Of a stretch of 64,000 nucleotides of DNA, positions 1 to 9,634 are shown piece by piece. How positions within the stretch are numbered: position 1 is the first letter of the stretch; the number at the start of each line of letters is the position of its first letter. This DNA is from Winslowiella arboricola. Its GTDB lineage: Bacteria > Pseudomonadota > Gammaproteobacteria > Enterobacterales > Enterobacteriaceae. The translations under genes and the position numbers were made by a program. The stretch lies in the NCBI RefSeq assembly GCF_025527015.1, contig NZ_JAODIM010000043.1, positions 62,001-126,000 of the forward strand. Reading direction: 5' to 3'. The notes beneath the pieces were generated by a model that did not search any database, was not told the DNA's origin, and saw nothing but the letters and a program-made list of their open reading frames with translations.

Positions 1-2
1 GT

Positions 3-83
3 GAGCGCTTGCCGGAACTGCTGGCAGGCTGGCGTGGTGAACTGATGGAAGAGGGCATCAACAAGCTGCTGGCGGAATATTAA
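3..83 (+). CDS. rnd: Ribonuclease D, C-terminal end (partial)
   Basis: The window opens inside a plus-strand gene; the last 26 codons read ERLPELLAGWRGELMEEGIN and then KLLAEY before TAA. The WRGELM signature with a short helical tail matches the C-terminus of RNase D, the 3'-5' exoribonuclease that trims tRNA and other stable RNA precursors. Only the end of the second HRDC region is present, so catalytic residues cannot be checked. The rnd-minE convergent arrangement is common in Erwinia, Pantoea and Serratia but not in E. coli, where rnd lies elsewhere. Identification rests on recall of the E. coli C-terminus and on this neighbourhood. Confidence 0.75.
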   Translation, partial: ERLPELLAGWRGELMEEGINKLLAEY

Positions 84-98
84 CTCGCCATAAAACGA

Positions 99-124
99 TT
101 TCCCCTGCTGCAGCGCAGGGGAAA
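99..124. terminator. Bidirectional terminator hairpin between rnd and minE
   Basis: A perfect 10-bp stem (tttcccctgc pairing with gcaggggaaa, 6-nt loop) lies between the convergent rnd and minE stop codons. The A/T-rich stem ends give short U tracts in both directions. Confidence 0.7.
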
Positions 125-142
125 TTCAGGCGTAACCAACCC

Positions 143-412
143 TCATTTGGTGGGTTCTTCCACTTCCGGTAGCGTAACGTTCAGCTCCAGAATCGAAATG
201 TCATCCCCTTTTTGATCCAGCTGCACGGTCACCATCTCCGGATCAATTTTTACATATCTGCAGATCACTTCCAGTATGTCGCGTTTCAACTGCGGCAGAT
301 AGTGAGGCTCACTGTCGCCCCTTCTGCGCTCTGCCACGATGATTTGCAGCCGTTCCTTGGCTATATTTGCTGTGCTCTTTTTACGGGATAAAAAGAAATC
401 GAGTAAGGCCAT
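143..412 (-). CDS. minE: Cell division topological specificity factor MinE
   Basis: MinE (89 aa, the usual 88-89) stimulates MinD ATPase and drives pole-to-pole oscillation of MinCD so that FtsZ assembles only at midcell. The N-terminal amphipathic membrane-targeting segment ([12 protein letters not shown]) and the anti-MinCD helix (residues about 13-31) are clear, followed by the dimerising topological-specificity domain with its alternating beta strands. It is the last gene of the minC-minD-minE operon on the minus strand; only 3 bp separate it from the minD stop, so translational coupling is likely. It acts at the inner membrane. Confidence 0.98.
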   Translation of the reverse strand: MALLDFFLSRKKSTANIAKERLQIIVAERRRGDSEPHYLPQLKRDILEVICRYVKIDPEMVTVQLDQKGDDISILELNVTLPEVEEPTK

Positions 413-415
413 GGT

Positions 416-1228
416 TTATCCCCCGAACAGGCGTTTCAGGAAACCCTTCTTCTCTTCTTCAATGAAGCGGAAGGGACGTTCTTCGCCGAGTAAACGGTCT
501 ACGGCATCGGCATAGGCTTTGCCCGCATCGGACTCGCCATCAAGAATCACCGGTTCGCCCTGGTTGGACGCACGCAGTACGGACTGATCTTCCGGGATTA
601 CACCAACCAGTGGAATGCGCAGAATTTCCAGCACATCTTCCATGCTCAGCATATCACCACGGTTTACGCGGCCCGGGTTGTAACGGGTTAACAACAGATG
701 TTCTTTAATCGGATCCTGACTGTTTTCTGCACGACGCGATTTCGAGGCGATAATGCCGAGAATACGGTCAGAGTCACGAACTGAAGAGACTTCCGGGTTA
801 GTGGTAATAATCGCTTCGTCGGCGAAGTAGAGCGCCATCAGCGCGCCGGTTTCAATGCCCGCCGGTGAGTCACAGACGATAAAGTCAAATGACATGGCAT
901 CCAGGTCATTCAGCACTTTTTCCACACCTTCGCGGGTCAGCGCATCTTTATCACGGGTCTGCGAAGCTGGCAGGATAAACAGATTTTCCGTGCGCTTATC
1001 TTTAATCAGCGCCTGGTTCAGCGTGGCATCGCCCTGAATTACATTGACGAAGTCATACACTACACGGCGTTCACAGCCCATAATCAGGTCAAGGTTACGC
1101 AGACCGATATCGAAATCGATTACCACGGTTTTTTTGCCTTTCTGCGCCAGACCAGTAGCGATGGCCGCGCTTGACGTGGTCTTACCAACGCCCCCTTTAC
1201 CCGATGTAACTACAATAATGCGTGCCAT
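416..1228 (-). CDS. minD: Septum-site determining ATPase MinD
   Basis: MinD (270 aa, as in E. coli) is a ParA/MinD-type P-loop ATPase that binds the membrane as an ATP dimer, recruits MinC to block FtsZ rings at the poles and is displaced by MinE. The deviant Walker A GKGGVGKTT sits at residues 10-18, with the signature lysine K11 and the P-loop lysine K16. The C-terminal membrane-targeting amphipathic helix (KKGFLKRLFGG) is intact. It is the second gene of minCDE; the start ATG follows an 88-bp gap from minC. Confidence 0.99.
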   Translation of the reverse strand: MARIIVVTSGKGGVGKTTSSAAIATGLAQKGKKTVVIDFDIGLRNLDLIMGCERRVVYDFVNVIQGDATLNQALIKDKRTENLFILPASQTRDKDALTREGVEKVLNDLDAMSFDFIVCDSPAGIETGALMALYFADEAIITTNPEVSSVRDSDRILGIIASKSRRAENSQDPIKEHLLLTRYNPGRVNRGDMLSMEDVLEILRIPLVGVIPEDQSVLRASNQGEPVILDGESDAGKAYADAVDRLLGEERPFRFIEEEKKGFLKRLFGG

Positions 1229-1316
1229 ATTGATTAATTCCTTAACAAAGGGGCTGAGTCTATTCCAACAGGCTTTTTACGCGCCGTACATCGCTGCTGA
1301 CGCCGTAAAAACAGGC

Positions 1317-2018
1317 CTAATTTAATGTCTGTATCGTTATCGCGCCTTCTTTCAGGCAGAGGCGCGAAGCTTTGCCAAAAAATTCAGCGGGAATTTGATC
1401 CATCATCCAGTATTCACCGGCAATTGACACCAGTTCCGCAGACAAACTGGTACAAAAAATCTGGCACTCACGGTCGCCGCTGGCGCCGGCAAGCGCGCGT
1501 CCACGCATCATACCGTAAATGTGGATATTGCCATCAGCGACCAGTTCAGCGCCGGCGCTCACGCTGTTAGTGACAATCAGGTCAGCGTTGCGCGCATAAA
1601 TCTGCTGTCCGGAGCGAACCGGCGTATTAACGACACGGGTTTTTGCTACCAGATTTTCCAGCGGTTGCACCGCCTGGATCAGCGGCGCGGCTTCTGCCGC
1701 CTTCTTCTGTTCTTTGCCTTCGGCCAGAACCGGTAAACCGGCGCGCGTAATCATGCGCTTCAGGCTTTCATCTTTACAGCCGCTGACACCGATTATGCGC
1801 AAACCTGTTGAGATCACCGCCTGCTGCATCTGTTTCCAGTTAACCTCACCGGAAAGCGTTGCAACATTGAGCACCACGGGCGCGTTTTTCAGAAAGGCTG
1901 GAGCCTGGTCAATTTTGTCCTGAAGCGCCTGGCGAACCACCTCGGGTTGAGTGTGGTGTAAATGAACAACAGACAGTGTGAAACTACTGCCCTTTAACTC
2001 GATTGGCGTTTGCGACAT
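1317..2018 (-). CDS. minC: Septum-site determining protein MinC
   Basis: MinC (233 aa from the chosen start; E. coli 231) inhibits FtsZ polymerisation where MinD places it. An N-terminal FtsZ-inhibiting domain (about 1-105) is joined by a variable linker to a C-terminal right-handed beta-helix (from about 125, with the repeated small-residue pattern [20 protein letters not shown]) that binds MinD. I chose the ATG at 2018 (MSQTPIEL) over an in-frame ATG 30 bp upstream because it aligns with the family N-terminus and follows an AGGA-type ribosome site. First gene of the operon; divergent from ycgL. Confidence 0.97.
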   Translation of the reverse strand: MSQTPIELKGSSFTLSVVHLHHTQPEVVRQALQDKIDQAPAFLKNAPVVLNVATLSGEVNWKQMQQAVISTGLRIIGVSGCKDESLKRMITRAGLPVLAEGKEQKKAAEAAPLIQAVQPLENLVAKTRVVNTPVRSGQQIYARNADLIVTNSVSAGAELVADGNIHIYGMMRGRALAGASGDRECQIFCTSLSAELVSIAGEYWMMDQIPAEFFGKASRLCLKEGAITIQTLN

Positions 2019-2177
2019 CTGTCCTGACTCAGTCCTGTTGTGTTTCACCCGACATAATTAAGCTTAATTTTATCATCACTTAATCAAAGCGGGACAATAT
2101 TCCGAAGTACTGCAAGCATGTTATAGTTACTGCTATATTCAGGCAAGCCACCATCCCAGTTAATTCGAGTAAAAAAT

Positions 2178-2447
2178 ATGTTTTGTGTGATCTATCGAAG
2201 CCCGCAGCGCGACCAGACTTATCTTTATGTAGAAAAAAAGGACGATTTCTCGCGCGTGCCCGCAGAACTGCTGCGCGGTTTTGGCAAGCCGCAGCTGGCG
2301 ATGCTGTTACCACTTGATGGCAGTAAGAAACTGGTTAATGCCGACCTTGAGAAAGTCGCGCAGGCTATAAAAGAGCAGGGCTATTATTTACAGCTGCCAC
2401 CCCCCCTCGAAAGTCTGCTGAAAATGCACCTGGAAAATAGTAAATGA
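2178..2447 (+). CDS. ycgL: YcgL domain protein
   Basis: An 89-aa cytosolic protein of the YcgL family (IPR027354-type domain), opening with [20 protein letters not shown] and containing the conserved [12 protein letters not shown] segment. The family is widespread in gammaproteobacteria and is almost always found beside minC; no biochemical function is firmly established, so none is claimed here. It is transcribed divergently from minCDE across a 159-bp spacer that must hold both promoters. Confidence 0.93.
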   Translation: MFCVIYRSPQRDQTYLYVEKKDDFSRVPAELLRGFGKPQLAMLLPLDGSKKLVNADLEKVAQAIKEQGYYLQLPPPLESLLKMHLENSK

Positions 2448-2545
2448 GGTGAATTAAGAATCCTCTGTAAATATCTCCGCCGCCTTCTGTCAACGATACA
2501 GATTAATATTTGCGGCGGATAAACCCGATTAAAAAGGATGCCCGC

Positions 2546-3586
2546 ATGAAGCAGACAGCCCTCAGTGCTCTTACCCTCGCGCTTTTACTCACCGGATGTG
2601 CCAGTAAAAACAGCGCTGCGCCGTTGCCCGCCGCTGCTCAGCCGAAGCCTGCCACTACCCTGGCCGAACAGGGACGCAACCCGGCTGAGTTTCCGGCGTA
2701 TGTTGATAAATTAAAAGCGCAGGCGCGTGCGCAGGGAATTAATCAGAGCACGCTGGATAGCGCTTTTGCCAATGTGCATTTTGTTGATCGGGTGATTAAA
2801 TCAGATCGCAATCAACTGGAGAAAAAAGTCACGCTGGATGACTATCTGGCGCGCACCATCACTGCCGCGAAAATCACTCAGGCGCGTGAAAACGCGCAGC
2901 GCTATCACAGTCAGCTGGCGTCAGTCAGTCAGCGCTATGGCGTACCCGCGCAATATATCGTGGCGCTCTGGGCGATGGAGAGTAACTTTGGCAATATTCA
3001 GGGCCGCGAAGATGTGATTTCGGCGCTGGCGACGCTGGCGTTTGAAGGACGACGCGAAGCGCTGTTTACCAAAGAGCTGATCGCTGCCCTGAATATTGTC
3101 CAGCAAGGCCATATCTCCGCCGCAGAGATGAAAGGCTCCTGGGCTGGTGCCATGGGCCAGAATCAGTTTATGCCAAGCTCTTATCTGCGTTACGGCGCCG
3201 ATGCTGATGGCGACGGCAAAATCGATATCTGGAACAATATTGATGATGTGTTTGCCTCGACCGCCAACTACCTTGCCAAAGAGGGCTGGCGCGATGGCGA
3301 AGGCTGGGGGCGTGAAGTTGTGTTGCCGGTGGACTTCGTCAAAGAGCAGGCCGGTCTGAAGGATACGCAGGCGAAAAGCGTCGGTGAATGGCAGAAGCTC
3401 GGCATCCGCATGACTAACAGCGTGGCGCTGCCGGACAATGCTCAGCGTGCCTGGATCATCCTGCCGGATGATATGGAGGGGCGCGCATTTATGGTTTATG
3501 ACAATTTCCGCACAATAATGCACTGGAATCGATCTTATTATTTCGCTGTCAGTATTGGCAAAATGGCTGATGCTATCGGGCAGTAA
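2546..3586 (+). CDS. Lytic murein transglycosylase (MltB family, lipoprotein)
   Basis: A predicted outer-membrane lipoprotein of 346 aa that cleaves peptidoglycan glycan strands to give 1,6-anhydromuramic acid ends. The signal peptide ends in the lipobox LLTGC (Cys18). The catalytic SLT_2/GH103 domain follows, with the motif LWAMESNFG around Glu145 as the expected general acid/base, then the GAMGQNQFMPSSY motif. The ATG at 2546 was chosen because it gives the lipobox at the right distance; the longer reading frame from 2510 adds 12 non-conserved residues. It is a paralogue of MltB, hence no gene symbol. ycgL lies upstream and ycgM downstream on the same strand. Confidence 0.9.
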   Translation: MKQTALSALTLALLLTGCASKNSAAPLPAAAQPKPATTLAEQGRNPAEFPAYVDKLKAQARAQGINQSTLDSAFANVHFVDRVIKSDRNQLEKKVTLDDYLARTITAAKITQARENAQRYHSQLASVSQRYGVPAQYIVALWAMESNFGNIQGREDVISALATLAFEGRREALFTKELIAALNIVQQGHISAAEMKGSWAGAMGQNQFMPSSYLRYGADADGDGKIDIWNNIDDVFASTANYLAKEGWRDGEGWGREVVLPVDFVKEQAGLKDTQAKSVGEWQKLGIRMTNSVALPDNAQRAWIILPDDMEGRAFMVYDNFRTIMHWNRSYYFAVSIGKMADAIGQ

Positions 3587-3600
3587 GTGATTAACTGACT

Positions 3601-3622
3601 AACGCCAGCGGCTGCTGGCGTT
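3601..3622 (+). terminator. Hairpin after the transglycosylase gene
   Basis: A perfect 9-bp stem (aacgccagc with gctggcgtt) and 4-nt loop starts 14 bp after the stop codon. No U tract follows, so it may be a weak terminator or an mRNA 3' stabiliser. Confidence 0.4.
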
Positions 3623-3650
3623 GCCACTCAACAGTAAGCAGGGGAAAAGC

Positions 3651-4310
3651 ATGTATCAGCATCGTAACTGGCAGGGCGCACTGTTAGATTTTCCGGTTAG
3701 CAAAGTGGTTTGTGTCGGCAGCAACTATGCCAAACATATTAAAGAGATGGGCAGCGCGACGCCGGAAGAGCCGGTGGTGTTTATCAAACCGGAAACCGCA
3801 CTCTGCGATTTGCGCCAGCCAATCTCGATCCCGAAAGCCTTTGGCTCAGTGCATCACGAAGTAGAACTTGCGGTGCTGATTGGCTCCACGCTAAAGCAGG
3901 CGACCGAAGAGCATGTGGCGAAAGCGATTGCCGGTTACGGTATCGCCCTTGATTTAACCCTGCGTGACGTGCAGGCGGGCCTGAAGAAAGCCGGTCAGCC
4001 ATGGGAAAAATCGAAAGGCTTTGATAACTCCTGTCCGTTGTCCGGTTTTATCCCGGCCAGCGAATTTGACGGCGATCCGCAGAACAGCGAACTGAAGCTG
4101 GTGGTCAATGGCGAAGTGCGTCAGCACGGCAATACCTCCGATATGATCACCAAAATTCTGCCGCTGATTGCCTATATGAGTCAGTACTTTACCCTGCGCG
4201 CTGGCGATGTGGTGATTACCGGCACGCCTGAAGGTGTTGGTCCGATGGCGTCCGGCGATACACTGGAGTTGTCGCTCGGCGGCCACGGCGTGTCGACACG
4301 CGTACTGTAA
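3651..4310 (+). CDS. ycgM: Fumarylacetoacetate hydrolase family protein YcgM
   Basis: A 219-aa FAH-fold enzyme, the same length as E. coli YcgM. The family hydrolyses or isomerises acylpyruvate-type C-C bonds using a divalent metal held by acidic residues. The signatures VVCVGSNYAKHIKEMG, HHEVELAVLI (metal-binding E/E pair) and VVITGTPEGVGPM are all present. The ATG at 3651 follows AGGGGAAAAGC and gives the conserved N-terminus; the earlier in-frame start at 3621 overlaps a hairpin. The true substrate in vivo is not evident from sequence. Probably transcribed with ycgN, 63 bp downstream. Confidence 0.95.
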   Translation: MYQHRNWQGALLDFPVSKVVCVGSNYAKHIKEMGSATPEEPVVFIKPETALCDLRQPISIPKAFGSVHHEVELAVLIGSTLKQATEEHVAKAIAGYGIALDLTLRDVQAGLKKAGQPWEKSKGFDNSCPLSGFIPASEFDGDPQNSELKLVVNGEVRQHGNTSDMITKILPLIAYMSQYFTLRAGDVVITGTPEGVGPMASGDTLELSLGGHGVSTRVL

Positions 4311-4373
4311 AGGTTGCATCTGAAGCCCGAACTGTTTATAAGGTGCGGGCTTTCATCAAAACAGGACAGAACC

Positions 4374-4820
4374 ATGACAGATACCCCTTTCTGGCAGCAA
4401 AAGTCGCTTGAGCAAATGACCGATAAGGAATGGGAATCCTTGTGTGATGGTTGTGGCCAGTGTTGTCTGAATAAGTTGCGGGACGAAGATACCGATGAAA
4501 TCTATTTCACCAATGTCGCCTGTAACCAGCTGAATATCAAAACCTGCCAGTGTCGTAACTATGAGCGTCGCTTCGAGTATGAAGAGGATTGCATCAAGCT
4601 GACACGCGACAATTTACCGACTTTCTCCTGGCTGCCGCCAAGCTGTGCCTATCGCCTGCTGGCCGAAGGCAAGTCACTGCCGGTATGGCATCCGTTACGC
4701 AGCGGTTCGAAAGCAGCGATGCATGCGGCAAGAATCTCCGTGCGTCATATCGCGGTGCGCGAGAGCGAAGTGGTGGACTGGGAAGAGCATATTCTCAATC
4801 GCCCGCTGTGGGCGCAGTAA
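4374..4820 (+). CDS. ycgN: YcgN, Cys-cluster (YkgJ/UPF0260) protein
   Basis: A 148-aa cytosolic protein of the UPF0260/YkgJ-like family (E. coli YcgN is about 153 aa). Conserved cysteines in [18 protein letters not shown] and [11 protein letters not shown], with a later PPSCAYR, are typical of a bound metal or iron-sulfur centre. The function is not established. The start at 4374 (MTDTPFWQQ) follows an AGGACAG ribosome site and matches the family N-terminus. Convergent with dsbB; a palindromic repeat that can act as terminator lies between them. Confidence 0.93.
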   Translation: MTDTPFWQQKSLEQMTDKEWESLCDGCGQCCLNKLRDEDTDEIYFTNVACNQLNIKTCQCRNYERRFEYEEDCIKLTRDNLPTFSWLPPSCAYRLLAEGKSLPVWHPLRSGSKAAMHAARISVRHIAVRESEVVDWEEHILNRPLWAQ

Positions 4821-4847
4821 TATGGGCGGCGAGATAAGAGGTGGCAG

Positions 4848-4867
4848 GGGAGCCGTTATCGGCTCCC
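4848..4867. repeat. Intergenic palindrome copy R1 (likely terminator)
   Basis: GGGAGCCG ttat CGGCTCCC followed by GTTT, lying between the convergent ycgN and dsbB stops. The same 24 bases (GGGG through CCCGTTT) recur at 8063-8087, and related palindromes occur at 23584, 28352 and 55762. Confidence 0.75.
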
Positions 4868-4877
4868 GTTTCATCGC

Positions 4878-5408
4878 TTAGCGTGAAAACAGATCGCGAC
4901 GTTTAGGTTTAAACGGCTGGGCGATCAGCACCAGTACCGCCACCAGCAGAAACGCAGCAAAAATAATCACCAGCCATTGCGGCATGCTTAAGGTCAGGAA
5001 AGACCACTGATTCTCAGCGCAATCACCGCTGGCGACAAACATCGACGGCAGCCATTTATCCAGCGGCAGCCAGCTCGGGAAGCGCGCGGCAAAATCACAG
5101 GTGACAAACGGATTCGGATGCAGCTGAATCATGGTGTGCTGGTAAGCTAACTGCACACCTTCCCACGCACTGTAAATCCAGCCAGCAATCGCCAGCAGCC
5201 GCAGCGGACTTTTCGGGGCAATCGCGCCGACGATGCCTGCCGCAACAATGCCCCACAACGCGCAACGTTCATAAATGCACATCACGCAAGGTTTGAGCAT
5301 CATTCCGTGCTGGAACCAGAGCGCTACCATTTCCAGGGCGAAAGCGATTAGGGCCATTAATAACCAGGCACCGCGTCCTCTGGAGCATTGATTTAAATAT
5401 CGCAACAT
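4878..5408 (-). CDS. dsbB: Disulfide bond formation protein DsbB
   Basis: DsbB (176 aa, E. coli 176) is the four-helix inner-membrane protein that re-oxidises periplasmic DsbA and passes electrons to ubiquinone. Both essential periplasmic cysteine pairs are present: Cys41-Cys44 ([11 protein letters not shown]) and Cys104/Cys130 ([14 protein letters not shown]). I start at 5408 (MLRYLNQCS); an in-frame ATG five codons earlier is not conserved. It follows nhaB on the same strand after a 123-bp gap, the arrangement also seen in E. coli. Confidence 0.98.
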   Translation of the reverse strand: MLRYLNQCSRGRGAWLLMALIAFALEMVALWFQHGMMLKPCVMCIYERCALWGIVAAGIVGAIAPKSPLRLLAIAGWIYSAWEGVQLAYQHTMIQLHPNPFVTCDFAARFPSWLPLDKWLPSMFVASGDCAENQWSFLTLSMPQWLVIIFAAFLLVAVLVLIAQPFKPKRRDLFSR

Positions 5409-5531
5409 AGTCTTTCCATGCAAGAAACCTTGAAAGCGCAGTGTAAACCAAAAGCGATTCGCTGCCAGCCTCAGCAGCGAAAAAATTAGTCAGATAAATG
5501 ACTTAAATTAAGCAACCGTCAGATATCCGCC

Positions 5532-7082
5532 TCAGGGATGCGGCAGGCTGAGCCAGCCCTGCTGCGTAAACCAGCCAGTCAGCGGTTCCAGACTGTACAT
5601 AATACAAATCAGCCCAACCAGCGACAAGACTACCGTAAAGGGTAGCGCCATCCACACCATGCGGCCATAAGAGAGGCGAATCAGCGGCGCCAGCGCCGAG
5701 GTCAGCAGAAACAGAAACGCCGCCTGGCCGTTTGGCGTGGCAACTGACGGCAGATTGGTGCCGGTATTGGTCGCTACCGCCAGCAGCTCAAACTGATCAA
5801 GAGTGATAGCGCCACTGCTCCAGGCATTTTTCGCCTCACTGATATATACCGAGCCGACAAACACATTGTCGGAAATCGATGACAGCAGGCCGTTAAAAAC
5901 ATAGAACCAGCTAAGCTGCGAGGCGGGCTCGGCCTGCAACACAAAATTAATCAGCGGACTGAACAGCTGCTGCTCAACAATCACCGCCACAATGGCGAAA
6001 AATACCGCCAGCAGAGCAGTAAACGGCAGCGCATCGGTGAAGGCTTTGCCGATGGCATGTTCATCCGTAACGCCACAGAGTGAAGTGGCCAGAATAATCA
6101 CTGACAGGCCAATCAGACCTACTTCCGCCAGATGCAATGCCAGCGCCACAATCAGCCAGATGCCAATCAGCGCCTGCAGCCATAAGCGTACGCTCTCCTG
6201 ACGCGTGCGTCTGGCGCCAGACTGGCGATCGTAATCCAGCAGAATGTCACGCACTGCAGCCGGCAGCGGTTCGCCATAGCCAAACAGTTTAAAACGCTCT
6301 ACCAGCAGCGAGGTGAGAATGCCGCAAATCAATACCGGTACGGTTACCGGCGCCATACGCAGGAAAAACTCGCTAAAATTCCAGCCGGCGGCCTTGGCGA
6401 TAATCAGGTTTTGCGGCTCGCCGACCATCGTCATTACGCCACCGAGCGCAGTACCGACGCCGGCCTGCATCATCAGACTGCGCAGGAAAGATCGGAATTT
6501 TTCCAGCGTCTGACGATGCTCCAGTTCGGCGATATCACTGTCATCATGATGATATTCTTCATTTCCCTGTGAGATCACCCGATGATAAATCGCATAAAAC
6601 CCGCTGGCCACGGAGATCACTACCGCCACAACCGTCAGCGCATCAAGAAACGCGGAGAGAAAAGCCGCCGCCATGCAGAACGCCAGCCCGAGTAACACCT
6701 TCGAACGAATGCTCAGCAGTAATTTAGTAAAGATCAGCAGCAGTAACTGCTTCATAAAGTGGATACCCGCCACCATAAAGATCAGCAGCAGTAGCACGTC
6801 CAGATTGTCTGCCAGCTGCTGTTTGACCTGTTCGGCGCTGGCCATACCGATGGCGATCGCTTCCAGCGCCAGCAGCCCTCCCGGCAGCAACGGGTAGCAT
6901 TTCAATGCCATGGCGAGGGTAAAAATAAATTCCGCCACCAGCAGCCAGCCGGCCAGAAACGGGCTGACAAAAAAGAACAGCAGCGGGTTTACCAGCAGAA
7001 AAGCCAACAGGGTTATTTTGTACCAGACGGGCGACTGCCCGAGAAAATTGCGCGTCATCGCGGCGGTATGCGAAATATCCAA
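5532..7082 (-). CDS. nhaB: Na+/H+ antiporter NhaB
   Basis: NhaB (516 aa; E. coli 513) is an electrogenic inner-membrane sodium/proton antiporter for sodium tolerance. The protein is hydrophobic throughout with about 12 predicted membrane segments; family signatures include [11 protein letters not shown] near the N-terminus, [32 protein letters not shown] and a late [19 protein letters not shown]. The gene is divergent from fadR, as in E. coli; the 225-bp spacer holds both promoters. Confidence 0.97.
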   Translation of the reverse strand: MDISHTAAMTRNFLGQSPVWYKITLLAFLLVNPLLFFFVSPFLAGWLLVAEFIFTLAMALKCYPLLPGGLLALEAIAIGMASAEQVKQQLADNLDVLLLLIFMVAGIHFMKQLLLLIFTKLLLSIRSKVLLGLAFCMAAAFLSAFLDALTVVAVVISVASGFYAIYHRVISQGNEEYHHDDSDIAELEHRQTLEKFRSFLRSLMMQAGVGTALGGVMTMVGEPQNLIIAKAAGWNFSEFFLRMAPVTVPVLICGILTSLLVERFKLFGYGEPLPAAVRDILLDYDRQSGARRTRQESVRLWLQALIGIWLIVALALHLAEVGLIGLSVIILATSLCGVTDEHAIGKAFTDALPFTALLAVFFAIVAVIVEQQLFSPLINFVLQAEPASQLSWFYVFNGLLSSISDNVFVGSVYISEAKNAWSSGAITLDQFELLAVATNTGTNLPSVATPNGQAAFLFLLTSALAPLIRLSYGRMVWMALPFTVVLSLVGLICIMYSLEPLTGWFTQQGWLSLPHP

Positions 7083-7307
7083 CGGTGATCCCAGCCTTAT
7101 TTTTTGTTATGTCATTTGAATATAAACTGAGGGTAAAGCGGCAGAGCACAGCAGGCAATATGATTATTGAGCTGACGGAGAGGTTAATTTTGTTATTTTC
7201 TCGCCGCGATCGCTTTTTCAGCCTCTTACAGGCTATGTCCCGCCAGGGGGCTCTGGTATGATGAGCTGAATTTTTTGCGGTATATGAAAGCTACGAGAAA
7301 AATTGCT

Positions 7308-8030
7308 ATGGTCATTAAGGCGCAGAGCCCAGCGGGTTTCGCTGAAGAGTATATTATTGAAAGCATCTGGAATAGTCGTTTTCCCCCCGGCTCCATTTTG
7401 CCCGCAGAACGTGAGCTTTCTGAATTAATCGGCGTCACCCGCACTACGCTGCGTGAAGTGCTTCAGCGCCTGGCGCGCGATGGCTGGTTAACTATTCAAC
7501 ACGGCAAACCGACCCGGGTAAATAATTTCTGGGAAACTTCCGGACTGAATATTCTGGAGACCCTGGCGCGGCTCGATCATGACAGTGTCCCACAGCTGAT
7601 TGATAATTTACTGTCGGTACGCACCAATATCTCCTCGATCTTTATTCGCCGCGCGATCCGCCATCATGCGGATAAAGCGCAGGAGGTGCTGGATACCGCC
7701 AATCACGTGGAAGATCACGCCGAAGCTTATACCGAGCTGGATTATAATATCTTCCGCGGGCTGGCTTTTGCCTCCGGCAATCCGATATATGGTCTGATTC
7801 TGAATGGCCTGAAAGGGTTATATACCCGCGTCGGACGTTACTATTTCTCCAATCCCGAAGCGCGTAAGCTGGCGCAGAATTTCTATCAGCAGTTGATGGT
7901 GATTAGCCAGAAGCAGCAGTTTGATCTGATTGTCGATGCGGTACGTGACTATGGTCGTCAGAGCGGTGAGATCTGGCACAGCATGCAGAAAACCATGCCA
8001 GCCGATTTAGCACATCAGCAGCGTCGTTGA
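7308..8030 (+). CDS. fadR: Fatty acid metabolism regulator FadR
   Basis: FadR (240 aa; E. coli 239) is a GntR-type dimer that represses fatty acid degradation genes and activates fabA/fabB; acyl-CoA binding releases it from DNA. The winged helix-turn-helix is at about residues 9-75 ([20 protein letters not shown]) and the C-terminal all-helical acyl-CoA domain follows. The ATG at 7308 gives the conserved [16 protein letters not shown] start; the reading frame is open 11 codons further upstream but without conservation. Confidence 0.98.
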   Translation: MVIKAQSPAGFAEEYIIESIWNSRFPPGSILPAERELSELIGVTRTTLREVLQRLARDGWLTIQHGKPTRVNNFWETSGLNILETLARLDHDSVPQLIDNLLSVRTNISSIFIRRAIRHHADKAQEVLDTANHVEDHAEAYTELDYNIFRGLAFASGNPIYGLILNGLKGLYTRVGRYYFSNPEARKLAQNFYQQLMVISQKQQFDLIVDAVRDYGRQSGEIWHSMQKTMPADLAHQQRR

Positions 8031-8063
8031 TAAAAGGCCAAATAAGCTGCTGAAAAACTGTAG

Positions 8064-8083
8064 GGGAGCCGTTATCGGCTCCC
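8064..8083. repeat. Intergenic palindrome copy R2 (likely terminator)
   Basis: GGGAGCCG ttat CGGCTCCC followed by GTTTT, between the convergent fadR and ycgB stops. It is preceded by GTAG as in the other copies of the family and nearly identical to the one at 4848. The U run after the stem would terminate fadR. Confidence 0.75.
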
Positions 8084-8098
8084 GTTTTGATACTGGCG

Positions 8099-9634
8099 TT
8101 ACAGCACGGTCGGGCGTGGTGGAATGCGATCAAGTAACTCCACGCTGCCATCTTCATTCTGCTGCTCAAGATGAATATCAAAGCCCCACAGGCGATGCAC
8201 ATGTTTCAGCACTTCACGACGGCTCTTATCCAGCGGCGCGCGTTCCTGCGGCACATAGCGCAGGGTTAGCGAACGGTCGCCACGCAGGTCTACGTTGTAC
8301 ACCTGAATATTCGGTTCCAGATTGCTCAGATTATATTGCGCGGAAAGCTGCTGACGGATGGCGCGGTAACCGGCTTCATCGTGAATGGCGGCGATCTCGA
8401 GGAAATTATTGCGATCGTCGTCCAGTACGGTAAACAAGCGGAAGTCGCGCATCACTTTCGGCGACAGGAACTGGCTGATAAAGCTCTCATCTTTAAATTC
8501 ACGCATGGCGAAATGCAGCGTCTCGAGCCAGTCTTTACCGGCGATATCCGGGAACCAGTAGCGATCCTCTTCTGTCGGCGACTCACAGATCCGCTTGATA
8601 TCCTGGAACATGGCAAAGCCAAGGGCATAAGGGTTAATTCCGCTATACCACTGGCTGTTATACGGCGGCTGATAGACCACGTTGGTATGGCTGTGTAAAA
8701 ACTCCAGCATAAAGCGCTCGGAGACTTTCCCCTCGTCATACAGGTGATTAAGAATGGTGTAGTGCCAGAAGGTGGCCCAGCCCTCGTTCATCACCTGAGT
8801 CTGTTTCTGCGGATAGAAGTACTGGCTGACTTTACGCACAATGCGCAGCACTTCACGTTGCCAGGACTCCAGCAGCGGCGCATTCTTCTCCATAAAATAC
8901 AGCAGATTTTCCTGCGGTTCAGAAGGGTAGCGAATCGCTTCTGCCTGCACTTCCTCTTTATCGCGTCGTGGCAGCGTGCGCCACAGGGTATTCACCTGGC
9001 TTTGCAGATACTCTTCACGGCTCTGCTGACGGGCTTTCTCTTCCTGCAACGAAATTTTTTGCGGACGTTTATAGCGATCCACGCCGTAGTTCATCAGCGC
9101 ATGGCAGGAGTCGAGCAGCCGTTCTACCTCTTCAACACCATAGCGCTCTTCGCACCTGGCGATATAACTACGGGCAAACAGCAGATAATCGACAATCGAA
9201 CTGGCATCGGTCCAGCTGCGGAACAGATAGTTATTCTTAAAGAATGAGTTATGGCCGTAGCAGGCATGCGCCATCACCAGCGCCTGCATGGTAATCGTAT
9301 TCTCTTCCATCAGGTAGGCGATACAGGGATTGGAGTTAATGACGATTTCATACGCCAGCCCTTGCTGACCATGTTTGTAGCGCTGTTCGGTCTCGATAAA
9401 TTTCTTACCAAATGACCAGTGGGCATAGTTGATCGGCATACCAACGCTGGAGTAGGCATCCATCATCTGCTCGGAGGTAATGATCTCGATCTGGTGCGGG
9501 TAAGTCTCGAGCCGGTAGAGTTTTGCGACGCGGTCGATCTCTTCCAGGTAGCTATCAAGCAGTTCAAAGGTCCAGTCAGGACCATCACTGAGTCGTTTAT
9601 TGTGCTTGATCGCATCGTCAAAAATAGTCGTCAT
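8099..9634 (-). CDS. ycgB: SpoVR family protein YcgB
   Basis: A 511-aa cytosolic protein of the SpoVR family (E. coli YcgB 510 aa), highly conserved over the whole length: SDGPDWTFELLDSYL at the N-terminus, MAHACYGHNSFFKNNYLF and EGWATFWHYTILNHLYDEG in the middle. In enterobacteria ycgB is a stationary-phase gene, and SpoVR proteins are often co-regulated with the YeaG kinase and YeaH (both encoded at 18-21 kb here). The molecular activity remains undefined. Convergent with fadR. Confidence 0.96.
   Translation of the reverse strand: MTTIFDDAIKHNKRLSDGPDWTFELLDSYLEEIDRVAKLYRLETYPHQIEIITSEQMMDAYSSVGMPINYAHWSFGKKFIETEQRYKHGQQGLAYEIVINSNPCIAYLMEENTITMQALVMAHACYGHNSFFKNNYLFRSWTDASSIVDYLLFARSYIARCEERYGVEEVERLLDSCHALMNYGVDRYKRPQKISLQEEKARQQSREEYLQSQVNTLWRTLPRRDKEEVQAEAIRYPSEPQENLLYFMEKNAPLLESWQREVLRIVRKVSQYFYPQKQTQVMNEGWATFWHYTILNHLYDEGKVSERFMLEFLHSHTNVVYQPPYNSQWYSGINPYALGFAMFQDIKRICESPTEEDRYWFPDIAGKDWLETLHFAMREFKDESFISQFLSPKVMRDFRLFTVLDDDRNNFLEIAAIHDEAGYRAIRQQLSAQYNLSNLEPNIQVYNVDLRGDRSLTLRYVPQERAPLDKSRREVLKHVHRLWGFDIHLEQQNEDGSVELLDRIPPRPTVL

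Noticed and set aside
2510-2545. Upstream extension of the lytic transglycosylase
   Set aside because: It would place basic residues ahead of the lipoprotein signal and is not conserved; the ATG at 2546 gives a proper lipobox.
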